Shown: positions 1 through 7,606, counted from the first letter of the stretch. The stretch: DNA of 32,167 bases from Lawsonibacter sp. (GCA_022798155.1 JAAWLY010000002.1:1-32167), one strand, 5' to 3'. Numbers and translations: made by a program. Notes: generated from the letters alone by a model not told the origin.

Positions 1-39
1 CACGCCGTTGCGGAAATCGCTGGCAGAAATCATTGGCAT
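1..39 (-). CDS. efp: Elongation factor P, N-terminal 13 residues (partial)
   Basis: Only the first 13 codons lie in the window; the gene continues past position 1. The peptide MPMISASDFRNGV matches the start of bacterial EF-P, whose N-terminus typically reads MISA-x-DFR-x-G. EF-P binds the ribosome near the E site and relieves stalling at proline runs. Two ATGs are possible, at 39 and 33. The one at 39 is preferred because a GGAGG lies about 9 nt upstream, whereas the inner one would be 15 nt away. A sigma-A-type promoter lies upstream at 88-116. The identification rests on a very short peptide, so it is likely but not certain. Confidence 0.75.
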   Translation of the reverse strand, partial: MPMISASDFRNGV

Positions 40-87
40 AGGAATCATCCTCCATTATATAAACTGTATGATATGCTTAGCTGACTT

Positions 88-116
88 ATTTTACCCTATT
101 TTTTCTCCCTTTGCAA
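88..116 (-). promoter_or_regulatory. Sigma-A-type promoter for efp
   Basis: On the minus strand the -35 element TTGCAA (111-116) and the -10 element TAAAAT (88-93) are separated by exactly 17 nt. They lie about 50 nt upstream of the efp start codon. Confidence 0.6.
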
Positions 117-192
117 GGGGTTTGACAGAAAAAGTTAACCGTCCGGACAATGCCTGAAACTCAGTGTGGCATTGCACCGGAGTACAACAAAT

Positions 193-225
193 AAAAAGTC
201 AGCGAACAGGAATAACCTGTCCGCC
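193..225 (-). terminator. Rho-independent terminator of the small unknown gene pair
   Basis: Read on the minus strand, a 9-bp stem (GCGGACAGG pairing with CCTGTTCGC, one G-T wobble) with a 5-nt loop lies just downstream of the stop at 236. It is followed by a run of five T. Confidence 0.7.
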
Positions 226-235
226 GTGAACGAAA

Positions 236-448
236 TCAAATGAACAGCAACGAATATGCCAGCGTGCCGATACCGGCTAATATATATGCGATTCTCAGTC
301 CCAATGAATATTTTGCACCTGGGTTTTTATCCAAAAATCCGGGTAGCTTTATTTTATTGCAGACAATACCAAATATAATAAAACCTGCTCCAAGGATCAA
401 AGTCAGGTACTGCCAATTGTCACTTAAAAAACCTTCTATCTGCTCCAT
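236..448 (-). CDS. Small two-helix membrane protein, unknown (possibly Imm17-like)
   Basis: 70 residues with two hydrophobic segments, about 13-31 and 49-69, joined by a short charged loop with K-x-PG-x-L-x-KNPG. This predicts a hairpin in the cytoplasmic membrane. Its ATG shares one base with the TAA stop of the 160-aa gene upstream (TAATG), so the two are probably translationally coupled, and a terminator follows. Size, two helices and a conserved-looking N-terminus (x-x-FL-x-x-NWQYL) recall Imm17 immunity proteins of polymorphic toxin systems. No toxin gene is visible, so that resemblance is only a suggestion. The gene is clearly AT-richer than most of the window, which fits recent acquisition. 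Confidence 0.7.
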   Translation of the reverse strand: MEQIEGFLSDNWQYLTLILGAGFIIFGIVCNKIKLPGFLDKNPGAKYSLGLRIAYILAGIGTLAYSLLFI

Positions 449-930
449 TACGCATCCATCCAGTAAGTAGAGCAGTACTCGTTCAGCTTTTCATAGTCAA
501 ACATATAATTCACATCCATGAGATACTTTTCCATCATCGCCACAGAAGTAATCAGCTGCAGATCTATTTTGCCATCCTCGAATTGCCCATTCCTTAATGA
601 GAACAGGCTTGTTTTCTTGTCCTGAACCATTTCTGAATCAGTCTTCCTACAAGAGATAGGTTCCTCAATCCATCCCCATTTCGGGTCTACCGGAATGAAA
701 ATAATTTCAGGAACATTGTCCGAATCTACTCCATAGCCGATAATCCAGTTGAAATATGTATAGACTGTTTTCGTTATTTTTTTCTTTGTTGTCATCTTCC
801 ATACAACAGCCGTTTGATAGTCTTTTCCCGTTTTTTCTTTAAACACTTCCGATACTTTTTTCATGTTTTCCTCTTGCTTTGCGGTTAATTTCCCTTGCAG
901 CGGTTTCAAGATATTTCCGAATAAGCCCAT
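448..930 (-). CDS. Hypothetical 160-aa soluble protein, AT-rich, coupled to the downstream membrane peptide
   Basis: I do not recognise this protein. An in-frame GTG exists at 942, but the ATG at 930 is chosen because an AAAGAAAGG ribosome site lies about 10 nt upstream, too close to serve the GTG. The product begins MGLFGNILKP and has a lysine- and glutamate-rich stretch near residues 14-40. The middle is rich in beta-type and aromatic residues (WGWIEEP), and the C-terminus is tyrosine-rich. There is no signal peptide or membrane helix. The stop overlaps the next start by one base. Base composition differs from the GC-rich neighbours, as for its partner. The pair could be immunity genes left without a toxin, but nothing in the sequence proves it. 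Confidence 0.7.
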   Translation of the reverse strand: MGLFGNILKPLQGKLTAKQEENMKKVSEVFKEKTGKDYQTAVVWKMTTKKKITKTVYTYFNWIIGYGVDSDNVPEIIFIPVDPKWGWIEEPISCRKTDSEMVQDKKTSLFSLRNGQFEDGKIDLQLITSVAMMEKYLMDVNYMFDYEKLNEYCSTYWMDA

Positions 931-964
931 GATTTTTCGCACCTTTCTTTTTTACATTTTAATA

Positions 965-1012
965 CAAAAAGGCGTTCCTTGCCGCACAGTTTCCCGCAGG
1001 CACAAGAACGCC
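965..1012 (-). terminator. Hairpin with T-run just upstream of the 448-930 gene
   Basis: On the minus strand GGCGTTCTTG...GCC pairs with GGC...AAGGAACGCC. The stem is about 13 bp with a bulge and a 15-nt loop, and TTTTT follows. It looks like an intrinsic terminator or attenuator. It ends only about 35 nt before the ATG at 930, so any transcript starting at the promoter at 1217-1245 would have to pass it to reach the gene pair. Confidence 0.6.
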
Positions 1013-1052
1013 AATTTTGACAATGTGAATTTGAGTACAACAGAGCCCGATG

Positions 1053-1172
<120 letters not shown>

Positions 1173-1216
1173 CTTTGTCAAGCCCCTTGCCTCAAAATTT
1201 TGCAAGAATATAAATA

Positions 1217-1245
1217 ATTATAGCAAAATTTGGTCTGCTGCGCAA
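1217..1245 (-). promoter_or_regulatory. Sigma-A-type promoter reading into the repeat
   Basis: On the minus strand TTGCGC (1240-1245) and TATAAT (1217-1222) are spaced by 17 nt. A transcript would start near 1210 and run through the GCTT repeat and the hairpin at 965-1012 toward the gene at 930. Confidence 0.5.
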
Positions 1246-1270
1246 GAGGTGAAATGGATTCAGGATCAAA

Positions 1271-1351
1271 TTATTTCGTCCACAGCCTGGGCGGCTTAGC
1301 GTAGAAATCACCCCGGTCCTCCCGGATGAGCAGCAGGCTGCCCTTTTCCAT
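1271..1351 (-). other. Possible 26-aa peptide or gene remnant
   Basis: Between the end of the hemolysin III gene (1450) and the repeat leader, one minus-strand frame reads as a plausible protein tail of MEKGSLLLIR followed by charged residues and a C-terminal PPRLWTK, ending at a stop at 1271. The frame is open further upstream, but there it overlaps hemolysin III codons in another frame. The stretch is GC-rich like normal genes, whereas the sequence just below 1270 is AT-rich. It could be the 3' remnant of a lost gene, or chance. No ribosome site is visible. Confidence 0.2.
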
Positions 1352-1449
1352 CGACACGGCGGCGGGCTCCCCAAAAGCTGGTTGCTCGTCTCCCAGGGGG
1401 GAAGCCGCCGGTGAGGGTGCAGTCGATGAGGGAATTTCAGGCCGGAATG

Positions 1450-2172
1450 TCACAGCCACAGCACCACATGATACATCATGACGAAGTGGGCGATGCTGCC
1501 CAGGAGGATGAAGACGTGGAAGATCTCGTGGCAGCCGAAGCGGGGGTTGTTCCGACCCGGCCACTTGGCGGCGTAGAGCACCCCGCCCGCGGTGTACAGC
1601 AGTCCCCCGGCCAGCAGCCAGAAGAAGCCGTTGGCGGGCAGGGCCCGGTAGATGGGCACGATGGCGAAGATGGCCAGCCAGCCCATAAACAGGTAGATAG
1701 CGCTGGTGAGCCACCGGGGTATGGCCAGCCTGGCGATGGTGAGCACTGTCCCGGCCACGGCCAGGGTCCAGACGGCAATCACAAGAGGGATGCCCCCCGC
1801 CTCCCGCAGGACGGTGAGGCACAGGGGGGTGTAGCTGCCGGCGATGAGCAGGTAGATGGAGCAGTGGTCGTACTTCCGCAGGGCCAGCCGGCCGGGGACG
1901 GACACGTTCAGGCAGTGGTACAGGGTGCTGGCGGTGTACAGGCAGACCATGGACAGGCCGTAGACGGCGAACAGCCCAAAGAGCAGCCATTTCCCCAAAA
2001 CTGCAGACTGAATCAGCAGGGCGGCGGTGCCGGTGACGGCCAGCACGGCCCCAAGGCCGTGGGTAATGGCCGACCAGGGCCGCAGGCCGTCGTAGGGGTC
2101 CCGGACTTCCGTCCGGCGGCGGGGCCGCGGGAGCTCCAGCGGTGTGGATACCGTTATTGTATTGGTGCGCAT
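1450..2172 (-). CDS. Hemolysin III / TrhA family (PAQR-like) membrane protein
   Basis: 240 residues with seven predicted membrane helices and the family signature. The signature comprises a S-x-x-YH motif in ASTLYHCLN, a DH-x-x-IYLLIAGSYTP segment, and a C-terminal HEIFHVFILLGSIAHF with the histidines thought to bind metal. The family (YqfA/YplQ, distantly related to adiponectin receptors) is linked to membrane-lipid energetics; haemolysis is not its established native role. The track-style start at 2181 is a GTG overlapping the ribosome site. ATG at 2172 sits 8 nt after AAAGGAG and is preferred. It is a single gene with its own promoter at 2209-2237. The N-terminal 35 residues are arginine- and proline-rich and cytoplasmic. 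Confidence 0.9.
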   Translation of the reverse strand: MRTNTITVSTPLELPRPRRRTEVRDPYDGLRPWSAITHGLGAVLAVTGTAALLIQSAVLGKWLLFGLFAVYGLSMVCLYTASTLYHCLNVSVPGRLALRKYDHCSIYLLIAGSYTPLCLTVLREAGGIPLVIAVWTLAVAGTVLTIARLAIPRWLTSAIYLFMGWLAIFAIVPIYRALPANGFFWLLAGGLLYTAGGVLYAAKWPGRNNPRFGCHEIFHVFILLGSIAHFVMMYHVVLWL

Positions 2173-2208
2173 GAGACACACTCCTTTCTAAAATGTTCTG
2201 TTTTTATT

Positions 2209-2237
2209 AGTATAGCCCAAACGCGGAAAATAATCAA
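2209..2237 (-). promoter_or_regulatory. Promoter of the hemolysin III-family gene
   Basis: Minus-strand TTGATT (2232-2237) and TATACT (2209-2214) with a 17-nt spacer lie about 37 nt upstream of the start codon, in an AT-rich gap. Confidence 0.6.
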
Positions 2238-2283
2238 TATAAATTATGACCAAATATAATTTTTAATATTATATAATATGGTA

Positions 2284-2316
2284 CAAATAACAAGCCCCCC
2301 CGAACAGGGAGGCTTG
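2284..2316 (-). terminator. Terminator of the SLH-domain gene
   Basis: On the minus strand CAAGCCTCCC pairs with GGGGGGCTTG (one wobble) around a 6-nt loop, followed by TTATTTG. It begins 6 nt after the stop codon of the gene at 2322. Confidence 0.65.
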
Positions 2317-2321
2317 CAAAA

Positions 2322-3470
2322 TCAAAGGTTGTTAAGCTGGCAGAGAATCACCGCCATCTCTGCGCGGGTAACGCTACTGCCGCCGTTAAATCGACCGAAC
2401 TCATCGCCGCCGACTATACCAGCCCGATACCACTTGTAGACCACCGCGCCATAGGGATCACCTTCGGCCAAATCGGGAATCGAGGCAATTTCTTTTACCG
2501 GAATCATGCGGCTGGCCGGGACGGCCTTGTCCAGGATGGCCGCCATCTCAAACCGGCTGGCCAGCCCGGTCAGGCCGGACGGGGTCAGCTGGTTCGGGGC
2601 GATGATGCCGCTGTTCAGGCAATACTGGTAGTAGGGCATATACCAGGCCCCGCCGATCTGGGGCACAGAGCCGCCGCCGGTGCGGCTGTGGAGCTGGTAG
2701 GCCAGCACCAGCGTCTCGGCGAGGCTCAGTTCCCTGCCGGGGGAGAAGAGGTCCTCACTGACGCCGGTCATCAGGCCCGCGGCCACCGCCTTCTCCACAT
2801 AGGGCCGGAACCAATCCGTCTCTTTCACGTCGCTGAAGGAGGGGATGACCGGCGGCGCCACCAGTCCGGGGTTGGAGGGGCCCCGGTCCACAGCGGCCTG
2901 GTAGGCGGCCCCATCCTCTTTAAAATAGAAGGTCTTCCAAAAGGTCCAGTCGTACTTGGGGAACGACATGGCGGCATACAGCTTAAAAATAACATCGCCG
3001 CCCTGGCTGTCGTACCAGTCGAAGGGCAAGGTAAAGCTTGCCGACTCCCCCGCCCTCAGCGTAAGGATTTGTGCCTCATCCTGAAAGGCCTCCGGGTCAA
3101 AGGCTCTGTCCACATTCAGATAGACATTTCCGGCCCGCTGAACCGCTCCGTATACGCCGTCATCCGCCGGTTCATACTCCAGAAGGTAGAGGTGCAAAAC
3201 TGTACCGTCGTCCGCCGCGCCCGTATGGCCCACGGTGAACTCCGTATCCCGGGTTACCGCGTAGTACCCCGGCACGGTGTCGTCTTCGCCCTGCTTGGTC
3301 CACGGCTTGTCCACCGCCAGATCGTCAAAGGTCAGGTCCCCGATCTTTGCGGTAACTGCAATGTTCTTTACCCCTTCTTCCGCTGGTATCGGCGCTTCCT
3401 CCGCGGCGAAGGCCGGGAAGGTAAGCCCCAGACACAGCGCCAGTGTCAGGGACAGCAGTTTCTTTTTCAT
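2322..3470 (-). CDS. Exported protein with C-terminal S-layer homology (SLH) domains
   Basis: 382 residues. The N-terminus is a clear signal peptide: MKKK, a leucine-rich core and cleavage near AFA-AE at about residue 22. Residues about 30-200 form a domain I do not recognise, rich in acidic and aromatic residues. From about 210 to the end come three SLH repeats. The first begins FSDVKETDWFRPYVEKAV and the third ends with SSVTRAEMAVIL. SLH domains bind pyruvylated secondary cell-wall polymer, so the protein probably sits on the cell wall with its N-terminal domain exposed. The middle repeat is degenerate. The ATG at 3470 has a GAGG site upstream and a promoter at 3529-3557. It is monocistronic. 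Confidence 0.88.
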   Translation of the reverse strand: MKKKLLSLTLALCLGLTFPAFAAEEAPIPAEEGVKNIAVTAKIGDLTFDDLAVDKPWTKQGEDDTVPGYYAVTRDTEFTVGHTGAADDGTVLHLYLLEYEPADDGVYGAVQRAGNVYLNVDRAFDPEAFQDEAQILTLRAGESASFTLPFDWYDSQGGDVIFKLYAAMSFPKYDWTFWKTFYFKEDGAAYQAAVDRGPSNPGLVAPPVIPSFSDVKETDWFRPYVEKAVAAGLMTGVSEDLFSPGRELSLAETLVLAYQLHSRTGGGSVPQIGGAWYMPYYQYCLNSGIIAPNQLTPSGLTGLASRFEMAAILDKAVPASRMIPVKEIASIPDLAEGDPYGAVVYKWYRAGIVGGDEFGRFNGGSSVTRAEMAVILCQLNNL

Positions 3471-3528
3471 ACGTTTCTTCCTCTCGTTGTGTCATGAAGG
3501 GCGGCTTGGCGCCGCGCAGATATGGATT

Positions 3529-3557
3529 ATATTACCTGATTTTCCTTGAAATTGCAA
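3529..3557 (-). promoter_or_regulatory. Promoter of the SLH-domain gene
   Basis: Minus-strand TTGCAA (3552-3557), 17-nt spacer, TAATAT (3529-3534), about 60 nt upstream of the ATG at 3470. Confidence 0.55.
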
Positions 3558-3591
3558 GAGGTTTTAACGCCCGCAGATCTGCGCCCCAATG

Positions 3592-3626
3592 AAAAAACAG
3601 CGCCGGGATAACCCGGCGCTGTTTTT
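3592..3626 (-). terminator. Strong bidirectional terminator after the ferredoxin gene
   Basis: A perfect 10-bp stem (CAGCGCCGGG with CCCGGCGCTG, loop ATAA) has a T-run on both strands: six T on the minus strand and five on the plus strand. It begins about 12 nt after the ferredoxin stop. Confidence 0.92.
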
Positions 3627-3633
3627 CTGGTTT

Positions 3634-3804
3634 TTAGCCCTGGGAGATCGCGCCCATGGGGCAGGTGCCAGCGCAGGAGCCGCAATCAATGCAGGCGCCG
3701 GCGTCGATGACGTACTGGGAGTCGCCCTGAGAGATGGCGCCCACGGGGCAGCCGTCAGCGCAGGAACCGCAGCTGATGCAAGCATCGCTAATAACATAGG
3801 CCAT
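3634..3804 (-). CDS. 2[4Fe-4S] ferredoxin, 56 aa
   Basis: The small clostridial-type ferredoxin begins MAYVISDACI. It carries two C-x2-C-x2-C-x3-C-P clusters, at Cys9/12/15/19 and Cys38/41/44/48, separated by an internal pseudo-duplication (both halves end GAISQG). Length and layout match the classic Clostridium electron carrier that serves pyruvate:ferredoxin oxidoreductase, hydrogenase and dehydratase activases. GGAGG lies 10 nt before the ATG, a promoter lies at 3838-3865, and a strong terminator follows, so it is a monocistronic gene that is probably well expressed. In this organism it could supply electrons to the activase-like proteins at 13.9-18.3 kb, but that link is only inference. 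Confidence 0.97.
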   Translation of the reverse strand: MAYVISDACISCGSCADGCPVGAISQGDSQYVIDAGACIDCGSCAGTCPMGAISQG

Positions 3805-3837
3805 AGTATGTACACCTCCATTAAAATGGTACTCCCT

Positions 3838-3865
3838 ATTCTACCACAAATTTTTAAAAATGCAA
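3838..3865 (-). promoter_or_regulatory. Promoter of the ferredoxin gene
   Basis: Minus-strand TTGCAT (3860-3865), 16-nt spacer, TAGAAT (3838-3843), about 35 nt upstream of the ATG. Confidence 0.6.
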
Positions 3866-3911
3866 TGTTTATTTTTGGAGAAGACAAGCCTTTTTTCTCC
3901 CTGGCTAAATC

Positions 3912-3939
3912 TTGCAAAAAACGGGCATGATGGTAAATA
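3912..3939 (+). promoter_or_regulatory. Candidate promoter of the ClpC-type gene
   Basis: TTGCAA (3912-3917), 16-nt spacer, TAAATA (3934-3939), about 25 nt upstream of the ATG at 3964. I see no CtsR-type GGTCAAA heptad repeat or CIRCE element in this gap. Confidence 0.4.
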
Positions 3940-3963
3940 GCTTTCATTCTGAGGTGATAATAC

Positions 3964-6393
3964 ATGGCAGAAAGCCAATTCACATCCACCGCCCTGGGGG
4001 CCATCCGGCTGGCCCAGCAGAACGCCGCCCGTCTGGGCCACAGCTATGTGGGCAGCGAACATCTGCTGTTGGGCCTGGCTGGCCAGGAGTTCAGCCCCGC
4101 CTCTATGGCGCTTCGCCGGGCCGGGGCGGACAGCCAGGCCCTGCGCTCCGCCATTGCCCAGCGGGTGGGGACGGGGGTGCCGGCCAAGTCCAGCTTTCAG
4201 GGGCTTACCCCCAACTGCTGCCTGGCCATCCAGGGGGCGGTGGAGGAGAGCCGCCGGCTGGGCCAGCGGGCGGTAAATTCCGAGCATCTGCTGCTGGGCC
4301 TGCTGCGCACCAAAGGCAGCAGCGCTTTCCGCCTGCTGGCCCACTGCGGGGTGGACGGGGAAAACCTGTACCGCTCCGTCTCCGCCTCCCTGGGCGGCGA
4401 GGAGCCCCCTCTCCCCAAGCCCCGGTCCCGGGAGCCGGAGGCCCGCTCCAATGGCGACACCCGCCAGCTGGACCAGTGCGCCCGGGACATGACCCGCATG
4501 GCCGCCGAGGGCCGGCTGGATCCGGTCATCGGCCGGAAGGAAGAGCTGGAGCGGGTCATCCAGATTCTCTCCCGCCGCACCAAGAACAATCCCGCCCTCA
4601 TCGGCGAGCCGGGGGTGGGCAAAACCGCCGTGGTGGAGGGGCTGGCCATCGCCATCGCCGACGGCACCGCCCCCCAGCATCTGCTGGGCAAGCGGCTGTA
4701 TGCCCTGGACCTGTCCGCCATGGTGGCGGGCACCAAGTATCGGGGGGAGTTTGAAGAGAAGCTGAAGCACGTCCTCAATGAGGTCCGCCGGGCGGGGAAC
4801 ATCATCCTCTTTATTGACGAGCTGCACACCATCGTAGGGGCGGGCAGCGCCGAGGGGGCCATTGACGCCGCCAACATCCTCAAGCCCGCCCTCTCCCGGG
4901 GGGAGCTGCAAATGATTGGGGCCACCACCATCGACGAGTACCGCAAGTATATCGAGAAGGACGCCGCCCTGGAGCGGCGCTTTCAGCCCATCACTGTGAA
5001 GGAGCCCACCCGGGGGGAGACGCTGGAGATTTTGCAGGGCCTCCGGGGCCGGTACGAGGCCCACCACCATCTCATCATCTCCGACAGCGCCCTGGAGGCG
5101 GCGGTGGACCTGTCCTGCCGATACCTGCCCCAGCGCTTCCTCCCCGACAAGGCCATCGACCTGGTGGACGAGGCCGCTGCCCAGGCCCGACTGTCCGGCA
5201 AGGCCCTGCCCCCGGAGCTGCAGCGGCTGGAGGGGCGGGTGTCCCAGGCCGGCCGCCAGCTGGCTGACGCGGTCCGCCGCCAGGACTTTGAGCAGGCGGC
5301 CATCCTGCGCAACGTAGAGCGGGACTTCCGCCGGGAGCTGGACGGCGAGCGGCAGCGGTGGCAGTCGGGCGAAGGGCCCTTTGCCGTGGAGCCCCGCCAC
5401 ATCCAGGCGGTGCTGTCTCAGTGGACGGGGGTGCCCATCTGTGACCCGGACGAGGCGGACAAACGGGCCCTGGCCGGCCTGGACCAGGCTCTGCGCCGCC
5501 ACATCCTGGGCCAGGACAGGGCGGTGGACACCGTCACCCGGGCCATCCGCCGGGGCAGGCTGGGGCTGAAGGACCCCCGCCGGCCAGTGGGCTGTTTTCT
5601 CCTGCTGGGGCCCAGCGGGGTGGGCAAGACCCAGCTGTGCCGCTCCCTGGCCGCCGCTCTCTTCGGCAGTGAGGAGGCCCTGCTCCGCTTCGATATGTCC
5701 GAGTATATGGAGGCCCACACCGTCTCCCGCCTCCTTGGCTCGCCCCCGGGCTACGTGGGCCACGAGGAGGGGGGCCAACTCACCGAGCGGGTACGGCGGC
5801 ACCCCTGGTCGGTGGTACTGCTGGACGAGCTGGAGAAGGCCCACCGCGACATCTGGTCCATCCTCCTCCAGGTGATGGAGGAGGGGGTGCTCACCGACGC
5901 CCAGGGCCGGAAAACTGACTTCCGCAACACTGTGCTGGTGATGACCTCCAATCTGGGGGCCCAGCGCTTTGCCAAGGGGCGCAGGCTGGGCTTCGCCGCC
6001 GGCGGGGAGGCGGAGCGGGAGGAGCTGGAGCGGGCGGTGCTGTCCGACGCGGGAAACACCTTCGCCCCGGAGTTTCTCAACCGGCTGGACGCCACCCTGG
6101 TCTTTCATCCCCTGGACAAAGACACCCTCAGCGCCATCACCCGCCAACTGCTGGACGAGACCGGGAAGCGGCTGGACAAGCTGGGGGTGTCTATGGAGGT
6201 GGAGGAGGGGGCGGTATCCCTGCTGGCCCGCCGGGGCAGCGACCGGGAGTACGGCGCCCGGCCCCTCCGCCGGGCCATCGCCTCCCTGGTGGAGGACCCC
6301 GCCGCCGACCTGATGCTCTCCGGCCGGCTGAAGCAGGGGGACGCCATCAAGGTAGTCGCCCTGGGGGACGAGGTCAAGGTGAAGCTGATATAA
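3964..6393 (+). CDS. clpC: ClpC-type AAA+ unfoldase (Hsp100), 809 aa
   Basis: This is a full-length two-ATPase Clp chaperone that would unfold proteins and feed them to ClpP. The Clp N domain (two repeats) spans residues about 1-145. D1 has Walker A GEPGVGKT at 214-221 and Walker B ILFIDE near 281-286. A short middle region contains a UVR-like segment (DFEQAAILRNVERDFRREL). D2 has Walker A GPSGVGKT at 549-556 and the DELEKAH box at 621-627. A C-terminal ClpB-D2-small domain closes the protein. The short middle region distinguishes it from ClpB. In Bacillus clpC lies in the ctsR-mcsA-mcsB operon; here none of those genes is adjacent and no CtsR box is seen. GAGGTG precedes the ATG. It is divergent from the ferredoxin gene and convergent with the anti-sigma gene. 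Confidence 0.95.
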   Translation: MAESQFTSTALGAIRLAQQNAARLGHSYVGSEHLLLGLAGQEFSPASMALRRAGADSQALRSAIAQRVGTGVPAKSSFQGLTPNCCLAIQGAVEESRRLGQRAVNSEHLLLGLLRTKGSSAFRLLAHCGVDGENLYRSVSASLGGEEPPLPKPRSREPEARSNGDTRQLDQCARDMTRMAAEGRLDPVIGRKEELERVIQILSRRTKNNPALIGEPGVGKTAVVEGLAIAIADGTAPQHLLGKRLYALDLSAMVAGTKYRGEFEEKLKHVLNEVRRAGNIILFIDELHTIVGAGSAEGAIDAANILKPALSRGELQMIGATTIDEYRKYIEKDAALERRFQPITVKEPTRGETLEILQGLRGRYEAHHHLIISDSALEAAVDLSCRYLPQRFLPDKAIDLVDEAAAQARLSGKALPPELQRLEGRVSQAGRQLADAVRRQDFEQAAILRNVERDFRRELDGERQRWQSGEGPFAVEPRHIQAVLSQWTGVPICDPDEADKRALAGLDQALRRHILGQDRAVDTVTRAIRRGRLGLKDPRRPVGCFLLLGPSGVGKTQLCRSLAAALFGSEEALLRFDMSEYMEAHTVSRLLGSPPGYVGHEEGGQLTERVRRHPWSVVLLDELEKAHRDIWSILLQVMEEGVLTDAQGRKTDFRNTVLVMTSNLGAQRFAKGRRLGFAAGGEAEREELERAVLSDAGNTFAPEFLNRLDATLVFHPLDKDTLSAITRQLLDETGKRLDKLGVSMEVEEGAVSLLARRGSDREYGARPLRRAIASLVEDPAADLMLSGRLKQGDAIKVVALGDEVKVKLI

Positions 6394-6413
6394 AAGGCCG
6401 CTGCCCTTTTATG

Positions 6414-7049
6414 CTATCGCTCCCAGGGCGGGATAGGGTCGAACAGGACCCACTCGTGGTCGATGAGCACCACCAGACCTATATCTGTCATGGCGTACCG
6501 GGTGGTCAGGCCGCGGTCGAAGTTGGTCTGGCCGTCCTCCTCCGGCTGGGTGTCGGTGTAGGACGTGACCGTCTGGATGATACTGGGATCGGGCTCTCCA
6601 GGAACGGGGGTGTCGGTGGACCAGTAGAGGAGGCCGTCCACCATGATGGCGGCGCAGAAGTCGTGCTCAGCGGGTCCCCCCGCGCTGGAAGGGACATCAA
6701 AGCCGCCGGAGCTGTCGGGTTCCGCGTCCGGGGCCTGGGGGGAATCGGTTCCGCAGTTGAGATCCTCGCCCGATGGCGGGAGGGCCTCCATATCCGCCGG
6801 ACCGGTGCCTTGGCTCGCGCCGTTGCTGGCGGCCGGACGACTGGCAGCGCCGCCGTTCATGCTGCTGCCCCCGCCCATCTGGAGGTGGGCCACCCCGTAG
6901 CCGATGGTAACCACCACCGCCAGGCAGGCCGCCAGGCTGATCCATGGGCGGTAGTCGATCTGCCGCCTGGGGTGGCTGTACTCCTCCGCCTCCCGGATCA
7001 GCTCGTCGTCCAACAGGCCTATGGCGTCTATCAGATGCTCCCTGGTCAT
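6414..7049 (-). CDS. Putative anti-sigma factor, single-pass membrane protein (ECF module 1)
   Basis: 211 residues. A short cytoplasmic N-terminus (MTREHLIDAIGLLDDELI, about 36 residues) precedes one membrane helix at about 37-54. A Ser/Gly/Pro-rich linker and an extracellular domain of about 100 residues follow, with no recognised fold. The ATG overlaps the sigma-factor stop as ATGA, so the two are cotranslated. Topology and position are those of an anti-sigma factor that holds the sigma at the membrane until an external signal is sensed. The N-terminal segment matches in style that of the protein at 26754-27944 (H-I-x-x-A-x-x-x-L-x-DE-x-I), evidence of common ancestry of the two modules. 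The function is inferred from context. Confidence 0.75.
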   Translation of the reverse strand: MTREHLIDAIGLLDDELIREAEEYSHPRRQIDYRPWISLAACLAVVVTIGYGVAHLQMGGGSSMNGGAASRPAASNGASQGTGPADMEALPPSGEDLNCGTDSPQAPDAEPDSSGGFDVPSSAGGPAEHDFCAAIMVDGLLYWSTDTPVPGEPDPSIIQTVTSYTDTQPEEDGQTNFDRGLTTRYAMTDIGLVVLIDHEWVLFDPIPPWER

Positions 7050-7606
7050 ACCGCCACCCCCTCCTTCTCCAGCTCCAGCCGCAGCTTGTTTCTCATCCGG
7101 TGGAGCTTCGACTTTACTTGTCCCACGCTCATCCCAAACCGGTCCGCCAGGTCATTCAGCGGTTCCAAGTGGAAGTACCGCCGGACAAACAGGGCCCGGT
7201 CCTCCTGGGACTGCCGGCGGAGGAAGGCGGAGATCAGGGCTGCCGTCTCTCCGGCCTCCAGATTTTCGTCGGGGGTACGTCGGTCGGGCAGGCACTCCTC
7301 CAGCTCATGGAGGGCCACCTCCACCTGACTGCCGCCCCGCTTGGCCGCTTTGTTTCGCCGCCACCGGTCCAGGGACAGATTCCGGGTCAGCTTGCCAAAA
7401 AAAGCGGACAAAATCCCAGGCCGCTGGGGCGGCATGGCGTTCCAGGCCCGGAGCCAGGTGTCGTTGACGCACTCCTCCGCGTCCTCCTCCTGGTCCAGGA
7501 TACGCCGGGCGATGGTGTGGCAGTATGGGCCATATTTTTGCTCGCTCTCCACAATGGCCTGCTGGGACCGGGCCCAGTACAGGTCGATGATGGCTGTGTC
7601 TTCCAT
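7046..7606 (-). CDS. ECF-type RNA polymerase sigma factor (module 1)
   Basis: 186 residues. Sigma region 2 spans about 10-75, with the -10 recognition helix around EECVNDTWLRAWNAMPP and the SLDRWRR segment. Region 4 spans about 120-178, with the helix-turn-helix in LADRFGMSVGQVKSKLHRMRNKLR. There are no regions 1.1 or 3, which is typical of extracytoplasmic-function sigmas. The start at 7606 has AGGAGG 8 nt upstream. It is followed by a cotranslated membrane partner, the standard ECF/anti-sigma arrangement. A REP-like element (7644-7712) lies just upstream, so the promoter must lie within or beyond it; I could not identify one. A close paralogue is at 26164-26724. Confidence 0.92.
   Translation of the reverse strand: MEDTAIIDLYWARSQQAIVESEQKYGPYCHTIARRILDQEEDAEECVNDTWLRAWNAMPPQRPGILSAFFGKLTRNLSLDRWRRNKAAKRGGSQVEVALHELEECLPDRRTPDENLEAGETAALISAFLRRQSQEDRALFVRRYFHLEPLNDLADRFGMSVGQVKSKLHRMRNKLRLELEKEGVAV

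Noticed and set aside
122..145. TTGACA on the plus strand upstream of the small gene pair
   Set aside because: No -10-like hexamer at 15-19 nt and no plus-strand gene follows.
3841..6147. 768-codon minus-strand open frame opposite clpC
   Set aside because: It is the antisense shadow of a strongly GC-biased gene. It has no ribosome site and low-complexity Gly/Pro/Gln composition, and the plus-strand product is an unmistakable Clp ATPase.
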